Assembly (NCBI GenBank): GCA_017400415.1
Contig: JAFPTE010000227.1
Location: forward strand, 1-9,271
DNA: 9,271 nucleotides
Direction of reading: 5' to 3'
Origin: Oscillospiraceae bacterium
GTDB taxonomy: Bacteria > Bacillota > Clostridia > Oscillospirales > Oscillospiraceae
Part shown: in pieces, positions 1-5,408 of the stretch
Position numbering within the stretch: position 1 is the stretch's first letter
Layout of the letters: each line of letters opens with the position of its first letter
Notes under the pieces: generated by a model
The model's input: the letters and a program-made list of their open reading frames with translations, nothing else
Database searches by the model: none
What the model was told of the DNA's origin: nothing
Translations under genes and position numbers: made by a program

Positions 1-1203
1 GGCGACGCCGTCCGTGAAAACGAGACCCAGGCGGACTGCGTCACTGCCGCCGGCTACGACACGGTGGTGTACTGCACGGCCTGCGGCCAGGAGCTGAGCC
101 GGGTCCATACGGAAACGGCGCCCGCCAAGGGCCACACCCCCGGCGCAGCGGTTCAGGAAAACCCCGTCGACCCCACCTGCACGGCGGCCGGCAGCTATGA
201 GGAGGTAATCTACTGCACAGTCTGCGGCGATGAGCTGAGCCGCAACCAGAAGACCATGGACCCCCTGGGCCACACCCTGGTCCATGTGCCCTACGCCGAG
301 GCCTCCTGCGATGAGGACGGCACCACCGAGCACTGGCGCTGCAGCGTCTGCGGGGACCTGTTCGGCGACAGCCAGGGCAGCAGCCTTATTGAGGACCCCA
401 AGGAGGTCGTGATCCCCGCCACGGGCCACCAGTGGAGCAGCTTTGAGTATACCCTCTCCGCCGACAAGAAGACCGTCACCGCCTCCGCCCTGTGCCTGAC
501 AAATCCGGAGCACAAGGTCACGGAGACCGCAGACACCGTCTTTACCGTGGATGAGGAGGCCCAGCCCGGCGTCTCCGGCTCCGGCCACTACACGGCGGAG
601 TTTGAAAACACCATCTTCGACTTCCTGCAGTACGAGACCATCCCCGCCCTGCCTGTGGGCTCCTGCTCCATCTCCGGCAGCCTGACCTCCTATAATCCGG
701 GACGCCTGACGGCCTATTACCTGTATAAGTGGAACGGCGAGGCCTACGAGACCGAGCCCGCCAAGACCGACGTGCTTATTGAGGCCCAGGATAAGGAGGG
801 CCAGGGCATGAGCCCGGACCGGTATGACTTTGTCATCCAGGGCGTGGAAAACGGCACCTATAAGCTGGTCATCACCAAGACCGCCCATATCGACTTTGAA
901 ATCCGCAATATCGTGGTGAACGGAGCAGACGTGGATCTGACGAAGGACGCCAGAGAGGCAGTTAAGCTCATCCGCATGGGCTGCGGCGACGTGGACGAGG
1001 CAAGGGACGGCAAGGTGAACCTGTCCGACCTGAACATGATACTGCGCAACGCCAACTACCTGCGGGACACCACCGGCGAGGGCGCCGCCCAGAATCCGGA
1101 CTGCGACCTGAACGGGGACGGCAAGGTTAATCTGACGGACCTGAACATAGTCCTGGCGGCGGCCAATTACCTGAGAGGCACATCCGATTACATCATTGAA
1201 TGA
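1..1203 (+). CDS. Secreted cysteine-repeat protein with C-terminal dockerin (5' truncated)
   Basis: The frame is open from base 1, so the start and any signal peptide lie upstream; 400 codons are visible. The first ~140 residues carry three repeats (period ~47 then ~43 residues) with the pattern Cys, ~11 residues, CxxCG, then Gly-His: C13/C25/C28/H45, C60/C72/C75/H91 and C103/C114/C117 followed by GHQW. Such repeats are common in surface proteins of gut Firmicutes; the C-C-C-H set hints at metal binding, which is inference. Residues ~200-310 look like a small beta-sandwich (ISGSLTSY...GTYKLVITK, carboxypeptidase-regulatory-like). Residues ~328-396 form a type I dockerin-like pair of calcium loops: a variant first loop (GDVDEARDGKVNLSDL) and a canonical second (DLNGDGKVNLTDL). 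Dockerins bind cohesins on scaffoldins or cell-surface proteins, so the product is probably extracellular. No catalytic domain is visible; one may lie in the missing N-terminus. Confidence 0.8.
   Translation, partial: GDAVRENETQADCVTAAGYDTVVYCTACGQELSRVHTETAPAKGHTPGAAVQENPVDPTCTAAGSYEEVIYCTVCGDELSRNQKTMDPLGHTLVHVPYAEASCDEDGTTEHWRCSVCGDLFGDSQGSSLIEDPKEVVIPATGHQWSSFEYTLSADKKTVTASALCLTNPEHKVTETADTVFTVDEEAQPGVSGSGHYTAEFENTIFDFLQYETIPALPVGSCSISGSLTSYNPGRLTAYYLYKWNGEAYETEPAKTDVLIEAQDKEGQGMSPDRYDFVIQGVENGTYKLVITKTAHIDFEIRNIVVNGADVDLTKDAREAVKLIRMGCGDVDEARDGKVNLSDLNMILRNANYLRDTTGEGAAQNPDCDLNGDGKVNLTDLNIVLAAANYLRGTSDYIIE
37..425 (+). repeat. In-gene tandem repeat encoding CxxCG units
   Basis: The first two units have a 141-bp period (47 codons) and remain similar at DNA level: TACTGCACGGCCTGCGGC at 68 is matched by TACTGCACAGTCTGCGGC at 209, each followed by an in-phase GAGCTGAGCCG. 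The third unit (from 307) is shorter and more diverged. Units probably also continue upstream of base 1, because the window opens inside one. The array arose by duplication inside the coding sequence. Confidence 0.7.
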
Positions 1204-1208
1204 CCCAT

Positions 1209-1236
1209 GGGCCCGGCCGAAAGGCCGGGCCCCTCT
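1209..1236 (+). terminator. Intrinsic terminator of the dockerin gene
   Basis: A perfect 10-bp GC stem (1209-1218 with 1223-1232) closes on a GAAA tetraloop five bases after the stop codon. Only a short pyrimidine stretch (CTCTT) follows, so the U-tract is weak, but stem strength and position favour a terminator. Confidence 0.65.
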
Positions 1237-1265
1237 TGCAATGGGGCTGTGTACTGTGATATAAT
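1236..1265 (+). promoter_or_regulatory. Sigma-A promoter with extended -10 for the DHH gene
   Basis: The -35 is TTGCAA (1236-1241), the spacer is 18 bp, and the -10 is a perfect TATAAT (1260-1265) preceded by TGA, giving the extended TGnTATAAT form. The predicted start is about 1272, giving a ~20-nt leader to the ATG at 1293. It begins at the base of the upstream terminator, making the DHH gene an independent unit. Confidence 0.75.
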
Positions 1266-1292
1266 CGAAAAAAACCGAAAGGGAGTTATCAA

Positions 1293-2279
1293 ATGGTAGA
1301 CTTTCATGACCTGGTGGACCTGTGCAGGGGGCGCAGGGTGTACATCCAGACCCACAACTTCCCGGACCCGGACGCCATCGGCTCCGCCTTCGGCCTCCAG
1401 AAGCTCCTGGAGCATTACGATATACAGTCCGAGATCTGCTATGACGGAAAGATCGATAAGCTCAGCACCTCCAAAATGCTGGAGGCCCTGGATATCACCA
1501 TGTACTCCCGGCAGGAGATAGAGCCCCGGCTCACGGAGGAGGACTATATCATCTGCGTGGACTCCCAGAAGAGCGGCGGCAACATAACGGACTTCGTGGG
1601 CAATGAGGTGGCCGCCATTGACCACCACCCCACCTATGTGAAGGTGCCCTATCTGTTCTCCGATATCCGCCGGGTAGGCGCCTGCGCCTCCATCATTGCG
1701 GACTATTACCTGCAGCAGGGCATCCACCCGGAAAGGACCGTGGCAACCGCCCTTCTGTACGCCATCAAGAGCGACACCCTGCATTTTTCCCGGGGCGTCA
1801 CCCTCCAGGATATTGCGGCCTTCTCCTACCTGTTCCCTCTGGTGGACAAGGGCATCATGATGAGCCTGGAGATGAACAACCTGGAGTTCCGGGACCTGAA
1901 GGCCTACGGCGCCGCCATTGAGAATATCCGGGTCTACGGCTATACAGGCTTCTCCCGGATCCCCTTTACCTGCCCGGACGCCATGATAGCCATTCTCTCG
2001 GACTTTATCCTGTCCCTTATCGAGGTGGAGGTGGCGGTGGTGTACTGCCAGCGGGAGGATGGGCTCAAGTTCTCTGTCCGCTCCGAGCGGGAGGACGTGG
2101 ACGCCGGGGTCCTGGTGGCCGAGGCCCTGAAGGGCCTGGGCAACGGCGGAGGCCACGCCGCCATGGCCGGGGGCCTCATACCCAGGGAAAACCAGCCCCT
2201 GCTGGGCAACTTCCCGGACGGGACCATCCAGGACCGGTTTCTGGAGTGCGTCCGGGCCCAGTCCCCGGAGGCAAAATGA
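1293..2279 (+). CDS. DHH-DHHA1 family phosphoesterase (NrnA/oligoribonuclease-like)
   Basis: Cytoplasmic manganese-dependent phosphoesterase of 328 residues, close to the usual NrnA length. Motif I is HNFPDPDAIGS (H21, D25, D27), motif II holds D90 (CVDS), and motif III is the signature IDHHPTY (D110-H111-H112); these normally ligate the two metals. The C-terminal DHHA1 half ends in GNGGGHAAMAGG (GGGH at 285-288), the substrate-binding glycine loop. Family members degrade 2-5-nt RNA oligomers, linear dinucleotides from cyclic-di-nucleotide turnover, or pAp; sequence alone does not say which. The start is supported by AAAGGGAG (1278-1285), seven bases from the ATG. It has its own promoter and terminator and no operon partner. 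The family call is firm, the exact substrate is not. Confidence 0.9.
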   Translation: MVDFHDLVDLCRGRRVYIQTHNFPDPDAIGSAFGLQKLLEHYDIQSEICYDGKIDKLSTSKMLEALDITMYSRQEIEPRLTEEDYIICVDSQKSGGNITDFVGNEVAAIDHHPTYVKVPYLFSDIRRVGACASIIADYYLQQGIHPERTVATALLYAIKSDTLHFSRGVTLQDIAAFSYLFPLVDKGIMMSLEMNNLEFRDLKAYGAAIENIRVYGYTGFSRIPFTCPDAMIAILSDFILSLIEVEVAVVYCQREDGLKFSVRSEREDVDAGVLVAEALKGLGNGGGHAAMAGGLIPRENQPLLGNFPDGTIQDRFLECVRAQSPEAK

Positions 2280-2285
2280 AAAGGA

Positions 2286-2316
2286 CAGCGGGGACCCCGG
2301 TCTCCGCTGCTTTTTT
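2286..2316 (+). terminator. Intrinsic terminator of the DHH gene
   Basis: A 10-bp stem with one G-U pair (2286-2295 with 2300-2309), a CCCG loop and a run of six T (2311-2316), starting seven bases after the stop codon. This is a classical rho-independent terminator. Confidence 0.88.
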
Positions 2317-2327
2317 GAAAAAACCGG

Positions 2328-2356
2328 TTGCCACGGGGCGGATATGATGTTAAAAT
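2328..2356 (+). promoter_or_regulatory. Sigma-A promoter with extended -10 for the 208-aa protein/two-component operon
   Basis: The -35 is TTGCCA (2328-2333, five of six consensus bases), the spacer is 17 bp, and the -10 is TAAAAT (2351-2356) preceded by TGT. The predicted start is near 2363, giving a short leader to the ATG at 2386. It is the only clear promoter before the regulator/kinase genes, so it probably drives all three. No LytTR-type repeat pair is visible here, so no sign of autoregulation. Confidence 0.75.
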
Positions 2357-2385
2357 GAATAAAACTAATCTGGGGAGGAATCGGC

Positions 2386-3012
2386 ATGAAGGAACTGGAA
2401 GGCGCCTGGGAGCCCAAGTACAGCTGGGGGCCCAGAGTGGAGATAAAGGGTAAGAAGCTTACAAGACTCTGGCGGGGAAGTCCGGTGCTGGAGACCTCCT
2501 TCACCGTCAGGCAGGAGGGGGAGGACCTCGTTCTGGACCTGCGCTATAACGGCATGCGCTACAGCCGGGACGCCGACCCCTACGCCACCGTTGAGGAGTG
2601 CCGCTTTTCCGGCGGCAGGCTCCTTCTCAAGGATTACTATCCCATATCCGGCCCCTCCTCCGAGGAGCTCTATCCCTCGGATTACAGCCGCTACGGGGCC
2701 TTTGACCCGGACCCGGAGCTTCTGAGATACGTCCAGGGGCACTGGGAGAGCACGGACGGGCAGATGTACCTGTATATTCACGGCAGCACCCTGGAGTACG
2801 GGTATAAGGGCATGCGAAGCGGCAGGGCGGAGGTCGTGGCGGGCCGCACCCGCAGCGGCGGCACCATGATTTACGACAAGGACCCCTCTGTCAGCGGGGT
2901 GGGCACCTTCGGCCGCATGGAGGTCCGGGGGGAGATTATCTCCACCTATATCCCTGTATGCGACGCCCCGAATATGGACGTCATTTTCCGGAGGAAGCCG
3001 GAAGGAGAATGA
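2386..3012 (+). CDS. Unrecognised 208-aa protein with internal duplication, first gene of the two-component operon
   Basis: I do not recognise a family. The protein has no signal peptide or membrane segment and is rich in beta-prone alternating sequence, Gly, Tyr and charged residues. It looks like two repeats about 112 residues apart: LEGAWEPK near residue 4 followed by VEIKGKKL, and VQGHWEST near residue 116 followed by LYIHGSTL. This 'G-x-W-E ... strand ... G' pattern recalls small beta-barrel (lipocalin-like or DUF-type) modules, which is inference. The start is fixed by a strong GGGGAGGA site (2372-2379), six bases before ATG. It lies 51 bp upstream of the response regulator with no terminator between, so it is probably co-transcribed with it. 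It could be a cytoplasmic ligand-binding accessory of the signalling system, or merely a passenger. Confidence 0.8.
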   Translation: MKELEGAWEPKYSWGPRVEIKGKKLTRLWRGSPVLETSFTVRQEGEDLVLDLRYNGMRYSRDADPYATVEECRFSGGRLLLKDYYPISGPSSEELYPSDYSRYGAFDPDPELLRYVQGHWESTDGQMYLYIHGSTLEYGYKGMRSGRAEVVAGRTRSGGTMIYDKDPSVSGVGTFGRMEVRGEIISTYIPVCDAPNMDVIFRRKPEGE

Positions 3013-3063
3013 GCGGCGGCGTGACAGCTGCCCTTGTGTCAGGATTAAACGGGAGGTGAGGCT

Positions 3064-3771
3064 GTGATACAGATAGCAATTGTGGAGGATGACGCCGCCG
3101 AAAGGCAGCGCATCGGCCAGTGCCTGAGCTATCTTGAGCAGACGGAGAATCTGCACTTCAGCATAACGGAGTTTTCAACCGGTACGGCCTTTATCGGCAA
3201 CTATCGGCCGGATTACGATATTGTGTTCATGGATATAGATCTGCCGGGCATGGACGGTATGGAGACCGCCAAGGAGCTGCGGAAGATGGACCCTACGGTG
3301 ATACTGATTTTCGTCACCAACATGGCCCAGTACGCCATCCAGGGCTACGAGGTGGACGCCATGGACTTTATTCTGAAGCCCATAAACAAATACAGCTTCG
3401 CCATGAAGGTGAAGCGGGCGGCTGCCCGGACCACCCGCCGGGCGGATGACTACGTAACGCTCCGGACGGAGCGGGAGAGCAGGAACGTCCGCATCGCCGC
3501 CATAAAGTACCTGGAGGTCACGGGCCACTACGTGGTGTTCCACACAACGGAGGGCAACTTTACGGAGTACACCACCCTCAAGGAGGCCTACGGCCGCATC
3601 AACCGTGAGTTCTTCGTCCACTGCAGCCGCAGCTTCCTGGTCAACCTGCAGTACGTGGAATCGGTGAACAAGGATACCGTCACCGTAGGCGGCGAGGAGC
3701 TGAACATCTCCCGGCCCCAGAGAAGAAGCTTCCTGGCGGCCATGAGTGAGTACATGGGAGGGAGAAGATAA
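3064..3771 (+). CDS. LytTR-family response regulator (AgrA/VirR type)
   Basis: A 235-residue two-domain regulator. The receiver domain (residues ~2-120) has the acidic pocket E8/D9/D10, phospho-acceptor D57 (MDIDLPGMDG), T85 and the invariant K105-P106. The C-terminal DNA-binding domain (residues ~132-230) is LytTR, recognised by YLEVTGHYVVFHT, FVHCSRSFLVNLQYV and the late NISRPQRRSF segment, which aligns with the arginine-bearing DNA-contact region of AgrA. LytTR regulators bind paired 9-bp direct repeats 12-13 bp apart; such pairs occur at 5061-5090 and 5289-5318 downstream. The start is GTG, chosen because GGGAGGTG (3051-3058) lies five bases upstream and the receiver begins directly after it. 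The stop overlaps the kinase start, so the two are translationally coupled. Confidence 0.95.
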   Translation: MIQIAIVEDDAAERQRIGQCLSYLEQTENLHFSITEFSTGTAFIGNYRPDYDIVFMDIDLPGMDGMETAKELRKMDPTVILIFVTNMAQYAIQGYEVDAMDFILKPINKYSFAMKVKRAAARTTRRADDYVTLRTERESRNVRIAAIKYLEVTGHYVVFHTTEGNFTEYTTLKEAYGRINREFFVHCSRSFLVNLQYVESVNKDTVTVGGEELNISRPQRRSFLAAMSEYMGGRR

Positions 3772-5048
3772 TGAACTTCAACATTGCCCGAACTGCGTTT
3801 ATGGTGGAGGTGCTCCTGGCGGAGCTCATCTTCCTCTATGGCGCCGAGAGACGGCGGCTGTTCCCCCTGCGGTATTTAGGCGGAATTGCTGTCTGCATCC
3901 TGGCTGCGGCCTATATCCCCTTCCCCTTCCGGGGGGATCTGTGGATCTTTACAATGTTCACATCCCTCTTTGCAATTACCGTGGTGTGCATGGGCTTTGC
4001 CTTCAAAATGAAGGTCTCCGCCCTGATTTCCGCCTGCGTGGCGGGCTACGCCGTGGAGCACATCGCCTTCCACGTAGCCAAGATAATGATGCATTACGGC
4101 TTTATGAACGGCGTGGTCCTTCGGCCCCTCGGCGGCAGAGTCACTACGGAGCTTGTCATCTTCCCCGTAATCTACCTTATCTTTTTTCTGACCCTGGGGC
4201 GCTACGCCGCCAGGAGACAGAGCTACAAGCAGGCAGATATCTGGTTCACCTTCCTCTCTATCGCAACCATCATGCTCTGCATCGGCATGACCAGGGTGGT
4301 GAACATGCTGCGTGAGGCCAACGCCGTCTCCGTGAGCCTCTATGCCATCATCGCCTGCCTCATGGCCCTTATCGTCCAGTTCGTCCTGTCCCGGGCGGTG
4401 GCCCTGCGGCACGAGAACGAGACCATGAGCCTTCTGTGGCAGGAGGAGCGCAAGCAGTTCGAGCTCTCCAAAAAGACCATCGACACCATCAACATCAAGT
4501 ACCACGACCTGAAGCACAAGCTCCGGGATATGAACCTGCCCCCGGAGGAGATAAAGGCCATAAAGGACGCCGTGCGGGTCTACGGCAGCCGGGTCAAAAC
4601 CGGCAACGAGGCCCTGGACGTGCTTCTGACGGAGAACGTGCTGCGGCTGGGGGAGGAGGGCATCACCCTTACCTACACCGGCAACGGCGCCGACTTCGGC
4701 TTCATGAACGATATGGACGTGTACTCCCTCTTCGGCAACGCCATCGAAAACGCCATCGAGGCCGTGCGGCAGGTGGAGGACCCGGAAAAGCGGATTATCG
4801 ATATCGTAACGGAGCGGAAGGGCGGCCTTATAAACGTGACCGTCAGCAACTTCTTCAAGGGCGACCTGATAGTGGAGGACGGCGTGCCCGTCACCACCAA
4901 AAAGGTGGAGGAGGGCTTCCACGGCTTCGGCATAAAGAGCATGCAGCTCATTGCGGAGAAATACGGCGGCTCCCTGAGCTGCTCCGTGTCCGGCGAGGTG
5001 TTTACCCTGTCCGTTTATCTGGTGCAGGATACCGAAAAAACCCAGTAA
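3771..5048 (+). CDS. AgrC-like GHKL sensor histidine kinase
   Basis: A 425-residue membrane kinase, partner of the preceding regulator (TAATG overlap; site GGGAGGGAG at 3756-3764). The N-terminal half has about seven hydrophobic segments (roughly residues 8-24, 35-50, 57-78, 82-103, 124-142, 156-174, 186-206), the polytopic sensor typical of peptide-sensing HPK10 kinases. A charged helix (~209-244) leads to the phospho-acceptor H245 in KYHDLKHKL, the atypical H-box of this class. The ATPase lobe shows the N-box (N323, N327 in GNAIENAIEA) and G-box GFHGFGIKSM (382-391). It should autophosphorylate H245 and pass phosphate to D57 of the regulator. No agrB/agrD-like gene is present in the window, so the stimulus is unknown. 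The operon's terminator begins 25 bases after the stop. Confidence 0.93.
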   Translation: MNFNIARTAFMVEVLLAELIFLYGAERRRLFPLRYLGGIAVCILAAAYIPFPFRGDLWIFTMFTSLFAITVVCMGFAFKMKVSALISACVAGYAVEHIAFHVAKIMMHYGFMNGVVLRPLGGRVTTELVIFPVIYLIFFLTLGRYAARRQSYKQADIWFTFLSIATIMLCIGMTRVVNMLREANAVSVSLYAIIACLMALIVQFVLSRAVALRHENETMSLLWQEERKQFELSKKTIDTINIKYHDLKHKLRDMNLPPEEIKAIKDAVRVYGSRVKTGNEALDVLLTENVLRLGEEGITLTYTGNGADFGFMNDMDVYSLFGNAIENAIEAVRQVEDPEKRIIDIVTERKGGLINVTVSNFFKGDLIVEDGVPVTTKKVEEGFHGFGIKSMQLIAEKYGGSLSCSVSGEVFTLSVYLVQDTEKTQ

Positions 5049-5060
5049 TAAGCTTCAAAA

Positions 5061-5090
5061 ACAATTCACGCCAAAAAACAGACAATTTAT
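5061..5090 (+). promoter_or_regulatory. Candidate LytTR operator 1 (weaker repeat pair)
   Basis: Direct repeats ACAATTCAC (5061-5069) and ACAATTTAT (5082-5090) are separated by exactly 12 bp, a 21-bp period placing both on one DNA face. Against the LytTR consensus [TA][AC][CA]GTTN[AG][TG] they match 7 and 8 of 9 positions, both with A in place of G at position 4. The pair ends 8 bp before the -35 of the 5099-5128 promoter, a plausible activator position. Its downstream half overlaps the left arm of the kinase terminator, so part of the match may be due to the hairpin. Confidence 0.4.
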
Positions 5091-5109
5091 TCTGGAATTG
5101 TCTGTTTTT
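5074..5109 (+). terminator. Intrinsic terminator of the two-component operon
   Basis: A 14-bp stem (5074-5087 with 5096-5109) with core CAGACAATT/AATTGTCTG and an 8-nt loop; the 3' arm ends in five T. Because the 5' arm begins with an A run, the hairpin would also work on the minus strand. Confidence 0.85.
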
Positions 5110-5128
5110 CTGTTTTCCGTGTTATAAT
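5099..5128 (+). promoter_or_regulatory. Extended -10 promoter inside the intergenic region
   Basis: The -35 is TTGTCT (5099-5104, four of six consensus bases), the spacer is 18 bp, and the -10 is a perfect TATAAT (5123-5128) preceded by TGT. The predicted start is about 5135. A strong terminator lies only ~93 nt downstream and no gene intervenes, so it probably drives a short RNA or an attenuated leader of the GH3 unit. Confidence 0.65.
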
Positions 5129-5187
5129 GACAATGCTGATTTGTTCATCCTTTCAATAACAGTGATTTTACCTATCTTCCTCTGCAA

Positions 5188-5226
5188 AGCAAAGGCGCCC
5201 TCCGAAAGGAGGGCGCCGAGCTTTTT
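5188..5226 (+). repeat. 39-bp direct repeat, copy 1 (terminator element)
   Basis: It is identical to 9101-9139, including the non-stem flanks AGCAAA on the left and GAGCTTTTT on the right. The two copies bracket the GH3 and 4-TM genes. They are most simply members of a conserved dispersed terminator family. Confidence 0.9.
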
Positions 5227-5227
5227 T
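5188..5227 (+). terminator. Strong terminator, copy 1 of a 39-bp repeated sequence
   Basis: A perfect 10-bp GC stem (5194-5203 with 5208-5217) with a GAAA tetraloop is followed by GAGC and six T (5222-5227). The flanking AAAGC (5186-5190) can pair with GCTTT (5220-5224), extending the stem across a small internal loop. Bases 5188-5226 are identical to 9101-9139. Confidence 0.88.
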
Positions 5228-5288
5228 CGGACAGCAATATCTTATCATAAGTTTTTACAAAAGTTTTTCATTGCATTAAAGAAAAATT

Positions 5289-5323
5289 ACAATTCGTTCT
5301 GCCAGGGAGACAGTTCGTTCTGC
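5289..5323 (+). promoter_or_regulatory. Candidate LytTR operator 2 upstream of the GH3 gene (strong)
   Basis: Direct repeats ACAATTCGTTCTGC (5289-5302) and ACAGTTCGTTCTGC (5310-5323) agree at 13 of 14 positions with a 21-bp period. Their first nine bases follow the LytTR consensus [TA][AC][CA]GTTN[AG][TG]: the downstream copy fits every position, the upstream copy all but one, and the spacer between the 9-mers is 12 bp, as in AgrA-type sites. The pair lies 30-60 bp upstream of the likely GH3 -10, whose -35 is poor, as expected for an activator-dependent promoter. The regulator at 3064-3771 is the obvious candidate ligand; that link is inferred. Confidence 0.65.
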
Positions 5324-5334
5324 AAAGGGCCCTT

Positions 5335-5363
5335 TTTCGGAATGAGTGTGATATTGTTATATC
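5335..5363 (+). promoter_or_regulatory. Probable activator-dependent promoter of the GH3 unit
   Basis: The best -10 is TATATC (5358-5363) preceded by TGT, an extended form like the other promoters here; an alternative is GATATT (5350-5355), also preceded by TGT. No good -35 exists 17 bp upstream (5335-5340 is TTTCGG). The predicted start is about 5362-5370. The weak -35 and the LytTR-like repeats just upstream suggest the promoter needs an activator. Confidence 0.4.
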
Positions 5364-5367
5364 AAGC

Positions 5368-5384
5368 TGCGGAAAAGTTCCGCA
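5368..5384. promoter_or_regulatory. 17-bp palindrome at the predicted GH3 transcription start
   Basis: TGCGGAA and TTCCGCA form perfect 7-bp inverted arms around AAG. Placed at or just after the predicted start, it could be an operator for a second regulator (for example a sugar-responsive repressor) or a 5' mRNA hairpin that stabilises the transcript. It is not a terminator, since the GH3 ribosome binding site lies 12 bases downstream. Confidence 0.45.
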
Positions 5385-5408
5385 AAAAACGAGAATGGGA
5401 GGAATAAC

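Larger units (their letters stand above)
5135..5227 (+). ncRNA. Candidate ~93-nt small RNA between the two-component and GH3 units
   Basis: This is inferred from a good extended -10 promoter (5099-5128) and a strong intrinsic terminator (5194-5227) bounding a segment with no credible ORF. The 5' part is A/U-rich and probably unpaired, with pyrimidine patches (CATCCTTT near 5146, ATCTTCCTCT near 5174) that could pair with GGAGGAA-type ribosome binding sites, including the one of the GH3 gene; such pairing would be short and generic. A LytTR-like repeat pair lies just upstream, so the regulator may control it, by analogy with agr-RNAIII or VirR-regulated RNAs. The alternative is a terminated leader of the GH3 message; no antiterminator sequence complementary to the GC stem is apparent. 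Confidence 0.35.
5049..5408. other. AT-rich 360-bp regulatory intergenic region
   Basis: This region lies between the kinase and GH3 genes and is far more AT-rich than the rest of the window. From left to right it holds a LytTR-like repeat pair (5061/5082) overlapping the kinase-operon terminator (5074-5109), an extended -10 promoter (5099-5128), a ~93-nt putative untranslated transcript ending in a strong terminator (5194-5227), phased T-tracts (AAGTTTTT at 5249 and 5261), a second, stronger LytTR-like repeat pair (5289/5310), a weak extended -10 promoter (5358-5363), a 17-bp palindrome (5368-5384) and the GH3 ribosome binding site. No credible ORF was found in it. Confidence 0.75.

Noticed and set aside
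1188..2504. A 438-codon minus-strand frame over the DHH gene
   Set aside because: The plus strand has a clear DHH-DHHA1 protein with promoter, ribosome binding site and terminator; the antisense frame crosses all of these and has no recognisable motifs.
3022..3041. TGACA-N10-TGTCA inverted repeat before the response regulator, considered as an operator
   Set aside because: The arms are only 5 bp, there is no promoter around them in the 51-bp gap, and the regulator is most simply transcribed from the promoter at 2328.
5133..5159. A tiny ORF (8 codons) at the start of the candidate small RNA, considered as an AgrD-like peptide precursor
   Set aside because: The ATG lies at or before the predicted transcription start, has no ribosome binding site, and the peptide lacks AgrD features. 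No AgrB-like gene is present.
4436..5407. A plus-strand frame running from inside the kinase through the intergenic region
   Set aside because: It is out of frame with the kinase, gives Arg/Gly-rich low-complexity sequence there, and then crosses two terminators and a promoter. No ribosome binding site supports it.
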